The translations under genes were made by a program, and so were the position numbers. 64,000 bases of DNA, from positions 620,001 to 684,000 of the forward strand of contig NZ_LT899436.1 in NCBI RefSeq assembly GCF_900198195.1, written 5' to 3'. Shown here piece by piece: positions 50,619 to 61,100 of this stretch; the first letter of the stretch is position 1; each line of letters begins with the position of its first letter. Origin of the DNA: Tenacibaculum jejuense. GTDB taxonomy: Bacteria > Bacteroidota > Bacteroidia > Flavobacteriales > Flavobacteriaceae. The notes under the pieces were generated by a model. That model was not told the origin of the DNA. It made no database searches and worked only from the letters and a program-made list of their open reading frames with translations.

Positions 50619-51827
50619 TTATTGTACTTCAGAAAGCAATAGAACATCATGTCCTGCTTTAATGGTAATTTTGGTTTGTTGAATTTTGTTTTTTAGATAA
50701 TTAGAAGTGCCTTGGATAGCCCCTCTTCCTAAATCGGTTAAGAGCTGCTCAGATGCCGAATTATTAAGTGTGAAACTATTCCCTGATGCATTACCTAAAC
50801 TTGTTAATACTTCTTTGACAGCATTTTGCTCTAATGTGCCAGGAACAGAAATTCCTTCTTTTCCGTCCAAAGCATATACATTAAGTGCTACAGGAACTAA
50901 CACCCCTTTGTACTGTATGGAAGCAATAGAAAGTTGCAAACGATTCCCTTCCAATTTCGGTGTAGCGATTAGTATAGTTTGTGTAGGGACAACTATATTG
51001 GCTACTTGTATAGGTTCTAAGAGCCGAATAGGTACATCGATTCCTTTAGTAATTTCCATAGTTTGATGTATACAAGCCTTGATAGTATTACGCCTTATTT
51101 GCGGTGTAGTTCCTACAGGAGTTGAAAATAATTGCCCGTTACCCCAATTACTTTCTTGTAAACTTGACACGATACGCTCTTTATATTGCTGTACTGACTT
51201 TACATGGCGTTTTTTTGTGCTTCCACTCAAAGGAGATACAGTCATTCCTTGCGCATTTGTAGGTAAATATTTTGCTGCCATTTGATAAGACTTTTCCATC
51301 AAAGCCAACTGACGATCTTCATTATTAATAGGATTGTCTCTGGCATTTAGTTGCTTTTTTAATGACTCTATTTCTTCCTGTAAAGCTTTGGTTTCAGTAT
51401 CATCTTTCATATAAAAATTATCTAAGGTTTGATGCATACTTTTATAGGCAGTAACAGAAGAACCAATAGCACTATTAGATGATTTGAAGGCATTAGATTT
51501 ATTTTCAAGAGTATCTGAAGTATTTTGAAATAGATCTGAAAGTGTCGCCATTTCTAGTTTTTTACGAGCTTGTTCTTCTTCTAGTTGCTGCTTCTCATAA
51601 GCTGACTGCTTATCATCTAGTAGTCCTGTATGCGCTGCTTCTGGAATAGAAATATTCATTCCATGATTTTCATTGATTAATGCTTTTTTATCGCTACTAC
51701 CAGTAGCGAACAATAGATACATTACTCCCATAAATAAGAAGGAAAGCCCTGAGTAAACCAGTATTTTTTTATGCTTTTCTTGCAGTTGTATAGGTTGCTT
51801 TTTGTTGTTATTTGAATTTTGTTTCAT
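50619..51827 (-). CDS. traM: Conjugative transfer protein TraM (VirB10-like)
   Basis: The 402-residue protein has a cytoplasmic N-terminus, a single transmembrane helix at about 26-45 (LVYSGLSFLFMGVMYLLFATGS, read in part), a charged linker with repeated Gln/Glu, and a C-terminal VirB10-like domain (VLVPVALNVYALDGKEGISVPGT). It bridges the inner and outer membranes in the type IV secretion system. Upstream lies the small traL gene. Confidence 0.9.
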   Translation of the reverse strand: MKQNSNNNKKQPIQLQEKHKKILVYSGLSFLFMGVMYLLFATGSSDKKALINENHGMNISIPEAAHTGLLDDKQSAYEKQQLEEEQARKKLEMATLSDLFQNTSDTLENKSNAFKSSNSAIGSSVTAYKSMHQTLDNFYMKDDTETKALQEEIESLKKQLNARDNPINNEDRQLALMEKSYQMAAKYLPTNAQGMTVSPLSGSTKKRHVKSVQQYKERIVSSLQESNWGNGQLFSTPVGTTPQIRRNTIKACIHQTMEITKGIDVPIRLLEPIQVANIVVPTQTILIATPKLEGNRLQLSIASIQYKGVLVPVALNVYALDGKEGISVPGTLEQNAVKEVLTSLGNASGNSFTLNNSASEQLLTDLGRGAIQGTSNYLKNKIQQTKITIKAGHDVLLLSEVQ

Positions 51828-51863
51828 ATTATTTTGATTTAAAAATTAGAGTCATAGACCACT

Positions 51864-52013
51864 TTATGAGAATGTGGTTATAACCACTACCAAAGTGAGT
51901 AGGATATAGCTTATAAAAAGTATCCATAGTAGCACTTTGGCTTGTCGATTTGTTAAACTTTCACATTGGTTTCGAAACCATTTTGCTATTCTTTGTAGGA
52001 ACAATAAACTCAT
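51864..52013 (-). CDS. traL: Conjugative transfer protein TraL (short membrane protein)
   Basis: A 49-residue protein (SLLFLQRIAKWFRNQCESL, then NRQAKVLLWILFISYILLTLVVVITTFS) with one transmembrane helix at the C-terminal end. It fills the expected traL position between traK and traM, overlapping traK by 4 bases (ATGA). TraL proteins are small and poorly conserved, and their exact function is unknown. The gene is short enough to be missed by automatic gene finding. Confidence 0.85.
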   Translation of the reverse strand: MSLLFLQRIAKWFRNQCESLTNRQAKVLLWILFISYILLTLVVVITTFS

Positions 52014-52645
52014 CGCTTGATAGTTTGGATATCAGTATTCACTAATATTCTAAAGCCTTCGATAGTAAAACCTTGAGGGTTGTTGTCTGAGCGAACAGAA
52101 TTGACGAGTTGGCAAGTAGTTACTAAACTTCGTTCTGTTTTGTTACTTGCTCTTATGATCCATTGCTTGGCATGCAATACCATTTCATAGGGATAGGTAT
52201 TAAAATTGGTTTGAATGCTATCCACTACAATACGCTGATGAATATTTCCAGAGATGATACGATTGTAATACCCTTTTTCAGAAAGGTCTTTGTAATAATC
52301 AAAAGCACTTTTGTCTGCCATGAATAAGGCTCTTTTGATATTGGATTCAATGGCTTTATTATCGGGAGCAAGTGTGAAAAATAGTTCATGAAACCTACGC
52401 ATATGCTCTCTAGCTTCCACAGGTCTATTTAAGGATGCATCTTGAGATAATGCTAACATCAAAGACTTTCCTTTGTCTAATACATAAATTTTTTCACGTT
52501 GTGCTTCGGCAAATCGGTAGGAACTAAATATGCTGTAACCTACGATTGCTGTACACAAAACAATAAAGAGAATACTTAATAAACGGATTTTCTTAAAACT
52601 ACTTTCTACAGTAGTTAAGGTTTTAAATTCTATATGTTGTTTCAT
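52010..52645 (-). CDS. traK: Conjugative transfer protein TraK (VirB8-like)
   Basis: The 211-residue protein has a cytoplasmic N-terminus (HIEFKTLTTVESSFKKIRL), one transmembrane helix at about 22-42, and a periplasmic VirB8-like domain (IISGNIHQRIVVDSIQTNF, SNKTERSLVTTCQLVNSVRS, GFTIEGFRILVNTDIQ). It is the assembly factor of the channel. It overlaps traL by 4 bases and follows traJ by one base. Confidence 0.94.
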   Translation of the reverse strand: MKQHIEFKTLTTVESSFKKIRLLSILFIVLCTAIVGYSIFSSYRFAEAQREKIYVLDKGKSLMLALSQDASLNRPVEAREHMRRFHELFFTLAPDNKAIESNIKRALFMADKSAFDYYKDLSEKGYYNRIISGNIHQRIVVDSIQTNFNTYPYEMVLHAKQWIIRASNKTERSLVTTCQLVNSVRSDNNPQGFTIEGFRILVNTDIQTIKR

Positions 52646-52646
52646 C

Positions 52647-53654
52647 TTATTTTATTTTTAATCGTCCTCGAATATTTCCAGAAGTAGCCCCTGCTGTAGC
52701 TCCAGCTAAATTCCCTGCTTTCTTAGAAGATTGATTTATATTTCTATTGTAGTTCCCCATTCCACCAGCTTGAATAACCCAATTTGCTACCGTTGGAATC
52801 GTGAAATAGCCAATGATTCCGATAAGCATGAAAACCGTATAAATTGTATTTGAGCCATCAGGGATATAGTTAGGGTTAGATAGTGCTTCAATATCTTTGG
52901 TAAGCATTAGTACTTGAATTTTGCCAAGCATGGCTCCAAACAAATTGGCTACAGGTAACCAGAAGTACACACTGATGTAGCGGTTAAGCCATGCAGTAAG
53001 TGTAGATTGAAAACCATCCCAAATTGAAAGCGCAAAAGCTATTGGACCAAGAATAGAGAGTACAATAAGGAAGAATGTACGGATGGTATCAATAATTAAA
53101 GCAGCCGCTTGAAAAATAAGTTCCAATAAGGAACGAAATGCATCTCTCATGCTTTTTTCAAGTTTATACATCCCTTTTTCCACATGCATTCCAGCCATAG
53201 TAGCTAAGTCTGAAGGCGACCAACCTAGCGATTCCAGTTTTTTGTCAAACTCTTCGTTACTGATTAAATAAGCGGTTTCAGGATTTCTAAGTAAGGCTTC
53301 CCGTTCAAGCCTATCTTTTTGCGCTTGATAAGATTGCATATCAAAAGTCTGCGTTTCTAAAATTGTCGCTGTTCCCTTGACCACAGGACTGAGGACACTA
53401 TTAATTGTTCCAAGCACTATAGATGGGAAAAAGAGGATACACATTCCTATAGCAAAAGGACGTAGCATAGGATATACATCAATAGGTTCTGCTCTTGCTA
53501 ATGATTGCCATACCCTTGCAGAAACATAGAACAATGCTCCCAAACCAGCGATAGCTTTTGCAACACCTATCATATTACTACACAAAGGCATCATCTCGTC
53601 GTATAAACTTCGTAATACTTGATGTAGATTGTCGAAATCAGCAATTAAATACAT
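52647..53654 (-). CDS. traJ: Conjugative transfer protein TraJ (VirB6-like)
   Basis: The 335-residue polytopic membrane protein has several hydrophobic segments. LIFQAAALIIDTIRTFFLIVLSILGPIAFALS is the most typical stretch, and the start is NLHQVLRSLYDEMMPLCSNMIGVAKA. It forms part of the inner-membrane platform of the transfer machine. It lies between traI (12-base gap) and traK (1-base gap). Confidence 0.93.
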   Translation of the reverse strand: MYLIADFDNLHQVLRSLYDEMMPLCSNMIGVAKAIAGLGALFYVSARVWQSLARAEPIDVYPMLRPFAIGMCILFFPSIVLGTINSVLSPVVKGTATILETQTFDMQSYQAQKDRLEREALLRNPETAYLISNEEFDKKLESLGWSPSDLATMAGMHVEKGMYKLEKSMRDAFRSLLELIFQAAALIIDTIRTFFLIVLSILGPIAFALSIWDGFQSTLTAWLNRYISVYFWLPVANLFGAMLGKIQVLMLTKDIEALSNPNYIPDGSNTIYTVFMLIGIIGYFTIPTVANWVIQAGGMGNYNRNINQSSKKAGNLAGATAGATSGNIRGRLKIK

Positions 53655-53666
53655 AACTGTTAGATT

Positions 53667-54293
53667 TTACCAATTACGTTCGTTAGCTGTTCCATATAAA
53701 GCCAATACACGTTTCGTATTGCCTTTTTCCTTTGCTCTCAAATAACTAACTCCAATATTCTTTCGGGTATAGTAATTCACTAAATCTCTATTGGCTTTAA
53801 TTTCTTTGTAGATACGATCTATAATATCCATACGCTCCTTATCATTCATGGATAGGGTTGAAGGATTTATAATCTTTTTTAGCTCTTTTACTAAGCTGCC
53901 ACTTTCTTCCAATAGCTTAGAGTATCCAAATGCAATAGCAGAGAGTTCTTGAGGGGCGTAATTTTCATCATTAATCATTTTTTGAAAATTATTTACGTAG
54001 ATATCTGAAATTTCTCCAACCATAAGAACTGCTTGTTGTACCCTTCGAGCATCTTTAACCAAATTGTTTACACGCTTTAGTTTGTCATAATACTTTTTCC
54101 CTTGCTCATAGATTTTTACCGTTTCTTTGAAATTGTTTATCATGTTGGTAGCGGTGGTGGAAGTTTGTACAATTTGCTGTGCTGTATTGGCAATCCCTTG
54201 CGCCAAATTAGTAGGGTCGGTAACCACCCATTGTGCTTGTGTAGTAGTATAAAAACTGATCATACACAATATGCTGAATATGTATTTTTTCAT
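53667..54293 (-). CDS. traI: Conjugative transfer protein TraI (VirB5-like, DUF4141)
   Basis: The 208-residue protein has a signal peptide (1-20, ending TQAQ) followed by WVVTDPTNLAQGIANTAQQIVQTSTTA, the hallmark of DUF4141. The helical body ends KRVLALYGTANERNW. It is a periplasmic factor, probably equivalent to VirB5. It lies 61 bases downstream of traG; traH, which sits between these in CTnDOT, is not present. Confidence 0.93.
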   Translation of the reverse strand: MKKYIFSILCMISFYTTTQAQWVVTDPTNLAQGIANTAQQIVQTSTTATNMINNFKETVKIYEQGKKYYDKLKRVNNLVKDARRVQQAVLMVGEISDIYVNNFQKMINDENYAPQELSAIAFGYSKLLEESGSLVKELKKIINPSTLSMNDKERMDIIDRIYKEIKANRDLVNYYTRKNIGVSYLRAKEKGNTKRVLALYGTANERNW

Positions 54294-54354
54294 GATGTAT
54301 ATTTTTAAAAATTAATGTTACTTTTTACCTCTTTTACATGAGGTTTTGATAAGA

Positions 54355-56850
54355 TTATCTTCGTTGTTCTGCCAATTGCTTAATTGCAGATTCGATATCT
54401 CCTCCTTTGGTTTTAGCAAGTTCTAAGACCTTCATTTTTTCAGTTTCTTCAGTAGTGTAGGTCAAGTATTCCTCTGCACTTACTTCGGTAGCATAAACAG
54501 CCGACTGTGTTCCGCCTAATCCAATCCAAACTTCTTTGTATAATCGGCTTGGATGGTTGTTTAGGTTTATGGATAAAATCTGTGCTTTCTCTTTTTCGGT
54601 AAGTCCCAACATTTCTTGAATACCATCGAACTTGTTCATGTACTTACGCTGGTCAAGAAGTATCTTACAATCTGAATTATTAATAATGGATTCTTTAACA
54701 ATAGGAGATTGAATAATATCATCTACTTCCTGAGTAACTACAATAGCTTCTCCAAAAAACTTTCGTACAGTTTTAAATAGATACTTGATGTACTCCGCCA
54801 TGCCTTCTTTGGCAATGGCTTTCCATGCTTCTTCAATTAATATTAGTTTGCGAATTCCTGTGAGTCGTCGCATCTTATTAATAAATACCTCCATAATGAT
54901 GATGGTCACTATGGGAAATAGGATTTTATGATCCTTAATGGCATCTATTTCAAATACAATAAATCGCTTAGTTAATAAGTCTAGCTCTTCTGTAGAATTA
55001 AGTAAATAATCATATTCTCCACCTTTGTAATAAGGCTCTAATACATTTAGGAAGTTGGCTAAATCGAAGTCTTTTTCTCGTACTGATTTCTCCTCTAAAA
55101 TGGTTTTGTAGTCTGTTTTGGCAAATTCATAAAACCCATTAAAAGAAACTTCTGTGGTATTATCTTTTTGAATTTTTTTAATGAATAGGTTTACGGCATT
55201 TGATAAGGCTACTTCCTCAGAACGTGAAGCGGGTTCGTCGTCTCGCTTCCACAAGGTCATAATAAGTGTTTTGATACTTTCCCTTTTTTCAATATCAAAC
55301 ACATTATCATCTGTGTAAAATGGATTAAACGCAATAGGATTTTCTTCCGTATAGGTAAAATAGACCCCATCTTTACCTCCTGTTTTTTGACGAACGAGTT
55401 CACATAATCCCTGATAACTATTACCTGTATCTACTAATAACACATGTGTTCCTTGTTCGTAATATTGGCGGATTAAATGATTTGTGAAAAAAGATTTTCC
55501 ACTTCCCGAAGGACCCAAAATGAACTTGTTTCGGTTGGTGATGATTCCTTTTTTCATTGGTAAATCAGAAATATCTAAATGGATGGGCTTGCCTGTTAAT
55601 CTATCCACCATTTTTATTCCGAAAGGAGATAAGGAATTGCGATAATTTGTTTCTTGTGTAAAGAAACATAACGCAGGGTCTATAAATGTGTAAAAGCTTT
55701 CTTCCGCAGGAAAGTCACCTGCATTGCCTGCCATACCTGCCCAATATAATGTTGCAGTATCTATTGTATTATGATGAGGACGGCACTCCATAAGAGCCAA
55801 CTGACTACCAACATCATTTTTGATTTGTCTTAATTCTGCTCGGTCATCACTCCAAGCCAATACATTGCAATGGCATCGTACCGAGGTTAGTCCTTTGGAA
55901 TGTGCTTCATTCAAATAATTTTCAATCCACTCTTTATTGATTTGATTACTTCGGCTATACTTGCCTAGTGAGTGCATATTACGTGCTGATTTTTCAAACT
56001 TGCGTAAGTTCTCATCACTGTTATCAATAAAAATATATTGGTTGTAAATGTGATTACAGTTCAATAGCAATCCCACTGGTGAAGCAAAAGATAATCGACA
56101 ATCACTGCGGTCTGTAGATAATCGTTCAAAACGTTTGTCGGTACTTACTTCATTGGGTAAATTTTCAGTATCTGATAGTGTATGTAAGCATAGGATTTTA
56201 TCCCCAACTTTTACCTCATCTACTCCTAAATGAATATCTTGAAGTGTAAAATTATCTTGCTCAGAAGTAAGCGATAAATATTCTTCTAAAAGCCCCTTTT
56301 TAGTTGCTGATCCAACAATTTCAGAATCCGTTAAACGCTCTAAGCTAACAAAACCAGAATCATTAATAATACGTTCAAACTGATCTACCGATTCTATAAA
56401 TTTGAGCATAGCTTCTTTGTCTTGAATCTCCTTTGAAATTAAATGCTTGCGAGTGAGTGTAGAAAAACTACTTTGACGACGCATGCGCTCTTTGGTAGTT
56501 TTTGTCACATAGACGTAACAATGATGTGCTAAAAAAGGACGCTCATTGAAATGCTTTTCAAAACTTCGAGACAAAAAACTTAAATCATCTTTTTGAATCT
56601 CTGGTTCATAGTTTTCTTTTAGATACCAATCCTGTTTATGGACAATGCTGAAATCTGGTAATACTTTAATGGCTTTATGCCATGCAGCATGGATCGCTTC
56701 ATATTCTTTTGCTGTAATGGTAAACAGTTCAGGTAAAGTAACTTTAAAAGCAATGGTAATATCTGCATCCTTACTTAAAATACAATTATGTTCTACTGCC
56801 CAAATCGGAAATTTATCAGCAAATGGACTACGTTTAGCTATTGGTCTCAT
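54355..56850 (-). CDS. traG: Conjugative transfer ATPase TraG (VirB4-like)
   Basis: This 831-residue ATPase powers the transfer machine. The N-terminal TraG-like region has FPIWAVEHNCILSKDADITIAF near residue 13. The P-loop is ILGPSGSGKSFFTNHLIRQYY around 445, and Walker B with the catalytic Glu is LILIEEAWKAIAKEG around 670. Length and motif order match TraG of Bacteroidota elements. It overlaps traF by 4 bases. Confidence 0.96.
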   Translation of the reverse strand: MRPIAKRSPFADKFPIWAVEHNCILSKDADITIAFKVTLPELFTITAKEYEAIHAAWHKAIKVLPDFSIVHKQDWYLKENYEPEIQKDDLSFLSRSFEKHFNERPFLAHHCYVYVTKTTKERMRRQSSFSTLTRKHLISKEIQDKEAMLKFIESVDQFERIINDSGFVSLERLTDSEIVGSATKKGLLEEYLSLTSEQDNFTLQDIHLGVDEVKVGDKILCLHTLSDTENLPNEVSTDKRFERLSTDRSDCRLSFASPVGLLLNCNHIYNQYIFIDNSDENLRKFEKSARNMHSLGKYSRSNQINKEWIENYLNEAHSKGLTSVRCHCNVLAWSDDRAELRQIKNDVGSQLALMECRPHHNTIDTATLYWAGMAGNAGDFPAEESFYTFIDPALCFFTQETNYRNSLSPFGIKMVDRLTGKPIHLDISDLPMKKGIITNRNKFILGPSGSGKSFFTNHLIRQYYEQGTHVLLVDTGNSYQGLCELVRQKTGGKDGVYFTYTEENPIAFNPFYTDDNVFDIEKRESIKTLIMTLWKRDDEPASRSEEVALSNAVNLFIKKIQKDNTTEVSFNGFYEFAKTDYKTILEEKSVREKDFDLANFLNVLEPYYKGGEYDYLLNSTEELDLLTKRFIVFEIDAIKDHKILFPIVTIIIMEVFINKMRRLTGIRKLILIEEAWKAIAKEGMAEYIKYLFKTVRKFFGEAIVVTQEVDDIIQSPIVKESIINNSDCKILLDQRKYMNKFDGIQEMLGLTEKEKAQILSINLNNHPSRLYKEVWIGLGGTQSAVYATEVSAEEYLTYTTEETEKMKVLELAKTKGGDIESAIKQLAEQRR

Positions 56851-57173
56851 ATGCTTTGATTTTGAAAGTTGATAAGAGACAGTATCGTGTAATGACGGCT
56901 AATAAATTTCGGATGCCTTTTACGAGCCGAAATTTTCATTAATCCATGTTCTCCATATTTCGTATTTAGCTCAAAAGTTTTCCAGATTAAAATTCCTGCA
57001 CTAATAAGCCCTAGTATTAAGCACACATATTGGTTTATACCAATCATATAAAGTATGACTATGGTAATAAACAGTCCCAATAAACCACCAGCGAAGATGA
57101 ATAGATATTGGGCTTTTAGACCTTTGAACTCTACGGTTCTTCCTATGCCTTTATTAATTTGAAAGCTAGCCAT
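56847..57173 (-). CDS. traF: Conjugative transfer protein TraF (DUF4133)
   Basis: The 108-residue membrane protein (FQINKGIGRTVEFKGLKAQY at the start; two transmembrane helices at about 25-45 and 50-68) ends with GLMKISARKRHPKFISR. It corresponds to DUF4133, a VirB3-like partner of the VirB4-type ATPase. It overlaps traG by 4 bases and lies 3 bases behind traE. Confidence 0.95.
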   Translation of the reverse strand: MASFQINKGIGRTVEFKGLKAQYLFIFAGGLLGLFITIVILYMIGINQYVCLILGLISAGILIWKTFELNTKYGEHGLMKISARKRHPKFISRHYTILSLINFQNQSI

Positions 57174-57176
57174 AGT

Positions 57177-57482
57177 CTACAGGAAAAATGAGCGTAAAAT
57201 GGTTGCAGAAACAATTAAGAAAATACATGCTCCAAACCATGAAGCTGCTGTTTTAGAGGTATCAGGATCACCTGATGAGAATTTGTTATACACTTTAACC
57301 CCACCAATTAATCCAACTACTGCTCCAATAGCATAAATGAGTTTTGTAGCGGGATCAAAATAAGAAGTGACCATTTGTGTAGCTTGGTTAATTCCGCCTA
57401 CACCATTCTGTGCTTGTGCTCCTATTCCGAATAATAGAAAAGAGGCTACACTAAAGATTATTTTATAAATTTTAGTTTTCAT
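57177..57482 (-). CDS. traE: Conjugative transfer protein TraE (DUF4134, VirB2-like)
   Basis: This 101-residue protein has a signal peptide (1-24, ending GAQAQ) and two hydrophobic segments (KLIYAIGAVVGLIGGVKVYNKF and a C-terminal helix ending LRSFFL). It is the pilin-like first gene of the preserved tra block (DUF4134). Nothing of traA-D lies upstream. Confidence 0.94.
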   Translation of the reverse strand: MKTKIYKIIFSVASFLLFGIGAQAQNGVGGINQATQMVTSYFDPATKLIYAIGAVVGLIGGVKVYNKFSSGDPDTSKTAASWFGACIFLIVSATILRSFFL

Positions 57483-57844
57483 AATGTGATAATTTTTTAA
57501 TGAATTGAATACTGAGAAATCCCTGACTTGATTCAGGAAAAAGTGATGGGCAGTAAAAAATTATCCATACTCAAAATGCTGTTGTAGAAAGCGTTTTTCT
57601 TTCATTCGTGTGTATTTGATAAGCTGGTTTTTAGCTTGTTTTACACGAATGTATTTTGAGAATACAGCCCTTTTTAAAAGAGTAGAGATATGGCTTTAGT
57701 TGGCTTTAAATATGCATGTTTGGAAGAAGGTTGTATATTTAAAATAGTGTTTCTGAAGGGTGTTATTCATATACTAACAGATAGTATATATGAAGTAAAT
57801 AAGATTATTTATATTAGTTTTTCTTTACAAGCTAAAAGTTTTGA
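57483..57844. other. Intergenic junction upstream of traE
   Basis: About 360 bases between the divergent traE and the small broken gene. It carries an inverted repeat (57603-57651) but no gene. Confidence 0.55.
57603..57651. repeat. Inverted repeat CATTCGTGT / ACACGAATG upstream of traE
   Basis: Nine-base perfect outer arms with an inner stem AAGCT / AGCTT. Possible operator, promoter structure or transfer-related site; no T run. Confidence 0.5.
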
Positions 57845-58122
57845 ATGATCATTAACACTCATGTTTTAGAATTTCGCAGAAAATGATAAGAAAAGAACTT
57901 ATAGAAATAGGATTAAAAAAATAAAGAGAATTGAAAGTGAGCTTGATGAATTATTTGATTTTATTAATAAAAAAGTTCCATATTCGAAGGGAACTAATTT
58001 ATTATATTATCCTGAAAATCATAAAGAAAGAAAAAAATGAATTAATTCAGTACAACCCTATAGTTGAAGATATTATTAATAAATTTTCGACTTACAATAA
58101 TATTCAAATGAAAAATGAGTAA
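57845..58122 (+). pseudogene. Small gene broken by two apparent frameshifts, ahead of the Avs-like gene
   Basis: Three adjacent frames join into one protein-like sequence of about 92 residues: an ATG at 57845 (IINTHVLEFRRK), then a second frame (NDKKRTYRNRIKKIKRIESE, LDELFDFINKKVPYSKG, TNLLYYPENHKERK) and a third (NELIQYNPIVEDIINKFSTY). Each switch is a one-base shift; the second falls in an A7 run next to TGA at 58038. No single frame gives a sensible gene: the last part alone would start at TTG 57931. The end overlaps the ATG of the Avs-like gene by 8 bases. Decay, a sequencing error or programmed frameshifting could explain it. Confidence 0.55.
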
Positions 58123-61100
58123 AGAAATAATATCAGCAAGTGGAGAAAGAGCAGCAATGGGTGGTTATTTGCCTCAATTTGATGAGTTCGCTTGGTTCGT
58201 CTATTTGAATCTAATAAATAAAAAGCTTGAATGGATACGAATAGCAGACCCCAAGGCTGAAAAACTAGATGATATACAGTATTCTACTCATTCAGAAATT
58301 CATGCATACCAAGTAAAATGGACTATTGCTGATGCAAACATATCATTTGTTAATTTTACAGATTTGTTACCTCTTATAACCTCTAGTTGGAAGAGTTTAA
58401 AAGCAGTTAACCCAGGCAAAAAAATAATTCCTCATTTAATCACTAACAAGGCCCTTTCCTCCCATGACAGCTTGAAAGAAGGCGATACTAAAATTGGTTC
58501 ATTTCAAGACTTCTTTTCAGAAGTTTGGAAAAAGACAAAATCAAATCAACCGATTGATGATAAGTGGAAATCAGTTTTTGAGGAATTCAAAAAGAATTCA
58601 AAACTTAGTCATAATGAATTTGAAGAATTTATCAACTGTTTTGATTTTCAACCTAACTATAAACAAAAACAGTTTAGAGTAGGAAATATTAAATATTCTA
58701 AAGAAGACGAAGATCTTCAGCAGATCAGCCGATTTATAATTGAAAAAGTTGCCAGCCCAGAAAGAGTAGTTGAATTTACTCGACAAGAAATTATTAAAGA
58801 ATTAGGTTGGTCTAATAGATTCAAGACAATTTTTAATCACGAGTTAATAGTCGATAGACAAAGATATCAACCGATTCAATCGACAATTGACTTGTTGAAT
58901 TCAAAGTTACAAGAGCATAAAAATGGATACTTATTTTTGCTGGGAGGGCCAGGTTCTGGTAAATCTACTTTATTGAATCAATGGTCGAAAGGTCTAAAAA
59001 CACGAATAGTTAGGTACTACGCCTTTGATTTTGTTAATCCATCTTCAAACCTAAACTTTTATGAAAGGGGAAATGCCACTCATCTTTTTTTTGATTTAGT
59101 CTTTCAATTAAAGGAGGCTGGAATATATAAAAGAGACATACTTCCATATAAAGACTTGCTTTTTCTAAAGGAGGTATTCAGTGAGCAATTAAGAGCAATT
59201 GGAGAGGACTTTGTGACAAGTGGCCAACCGACAATAATATTGATTGATGGTCTAGATCATGTTCCTAGGGAATACAAATTAACAGCAAATAGCTTCCTAC
59301 GAGAACTTCCTTTACCATCTACTTTACCTGATGGAGTCTACATCATTTTAGGTAGCCAATCCTATGAATTTGAAGACATTCAACAGGAAATTAAAACTGA
59401 ATTTCAGAATGGAGATAGAACTATTCAAATTGATTCACTTAAAAAGGAGGAAGTATATAAATACATTGATAATCTCGATTCTCCCTTTCAACTTACCAGT
59501 TCTCAAAAGTTACAAGTATTTGAGAAATCACAAGGACACCCATTATACCTGTCTTACTTAGTTGAAAAAATCAATAAGGCCGATTCAATTAATGATACAA
59601 TCGAGTCTTTTGAAGTTATTGATGGTAGTATTGACAATTACTATAGAAAAATATGGGAGCCTATTCAGAAAGAAGATAGCCAAATTCAATTCTTAGGATT
59701 AATTGCTAGAATTAATGATTCAATCAATCTTCAATTCATTCAGGAATGGGGGATCCAACCAAGTGTACTAAAGTCCTTTCGTGAAAAGGCCAGATTTCTG
59801 TTTAATGAAACTGAAAGGACTCTTTCTTTCTTTCATAATTCGTTTAAACAATTCCTTCTTCATCATACCTCTTTAAATTATTTAACAGGAGAGTTTGACC
59901 CAACCAGTAATATCAAATATCATGAGCAGCTAGCTGATTATTATGTAAAGTCAGAGATTGAGAACTATTGGAAACAAAATAATCATCTATTTCAAGCACA
60001 GCAATTTGATAGGTTTGTTTCAGTTGTTACACCAGATAGCTTTACTGAACAATTACTTAACTTCAGACCAGCAGAAGAAATTAAGCAAGATGCCAAATTA
60101 GGTGTTGAAATAGCTCTACAAAAAAAGGACATCAATACTCTGGTAAGATATCTGTTTTCACTTGCCGAAATCGAAAGAAGGTTATTCAATATTGATCCTG
60201 CATCATTTACAGAAGAGCTCTTATTCTTAAATAAATTTGATTTAGCTAGAGATTATCTAAGAACTGGTAACATCTTACATTGTAGCGAATCGTATGCATT
60301 CAAAGCATGTCGCTTGTTTATAGAATTTGGACACAAATCTGAAGGAGCCATTTTATACAATTTAGCCTATCCTGAAATCATTACAGATACAGGAATACTC
60401 ATTGATGATTCTCATAGATATAAAGAAATAAGGGACTCTTTAGAAGAATGGATTTATACAGCTCCTTTTTTTGAATCGACTGAGAATATTTTCTCAATAA
60501 TTAATAAAATTCAATTCTCAGATAGCATCAGAGAAAGCAGGTTTGGAGAAAAAGAGTCTGATTTACAGCTAAGGTTGCTCTCGAATCTTGGTTATAGTTT
60601 AGTTGATCAAAATAAGTGGGATGATTTCAATAAAGTCAAAGAAAAAATAGATTATATGTCTTCGAGAGGAAGGAATTCTCTTTTCCAACTAATAAAATAT
60701 GCTATTGAGCAATGCCTTGACTTAAAAGATAATAGTCGAGCGAATGAATATTTGTCATTATTAATCTCTCATTTCACTAAAGAGAAGACAAAACCTGTTG
60801 GCAAAATATTCATTGCCGATTTAGTTTACAAAGTCACCCGTGACTTAAATGAAACATATAGCTGGATTAAGGAAGTTGAACAACCTTCTAATGTGGGTAG
60901 TTACGATCGGTTGGGATATGATGATTCGTTAGACGCCTTCCTCCCATTAATCAAACTTAACAAATTACTGAACCTGTCTGGGAATGGTATTTCTATTACG
61001 TCTGCAATACCATCTGTTGAGAAAGGTACTGATGAAGAAGTCATAGTAGAGTTTGAACGAATGTTATGTATTACTACTCAAATTCTAGCGGAAGGAATTC

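Noticed and set aside
50570..50650. N-terminal extension of TraN to 333 residues
   Set aside because: The extra 27 residues precede a normal signal peptide and cross the end of traM; the ATG at 50569 fits the family.
57931..58122. A 63-codon gene starting at TTG
   Set aside because: Its first third is a different frame from the coding-like sequence; it is better explained as the last piece of a frame-broken gene.
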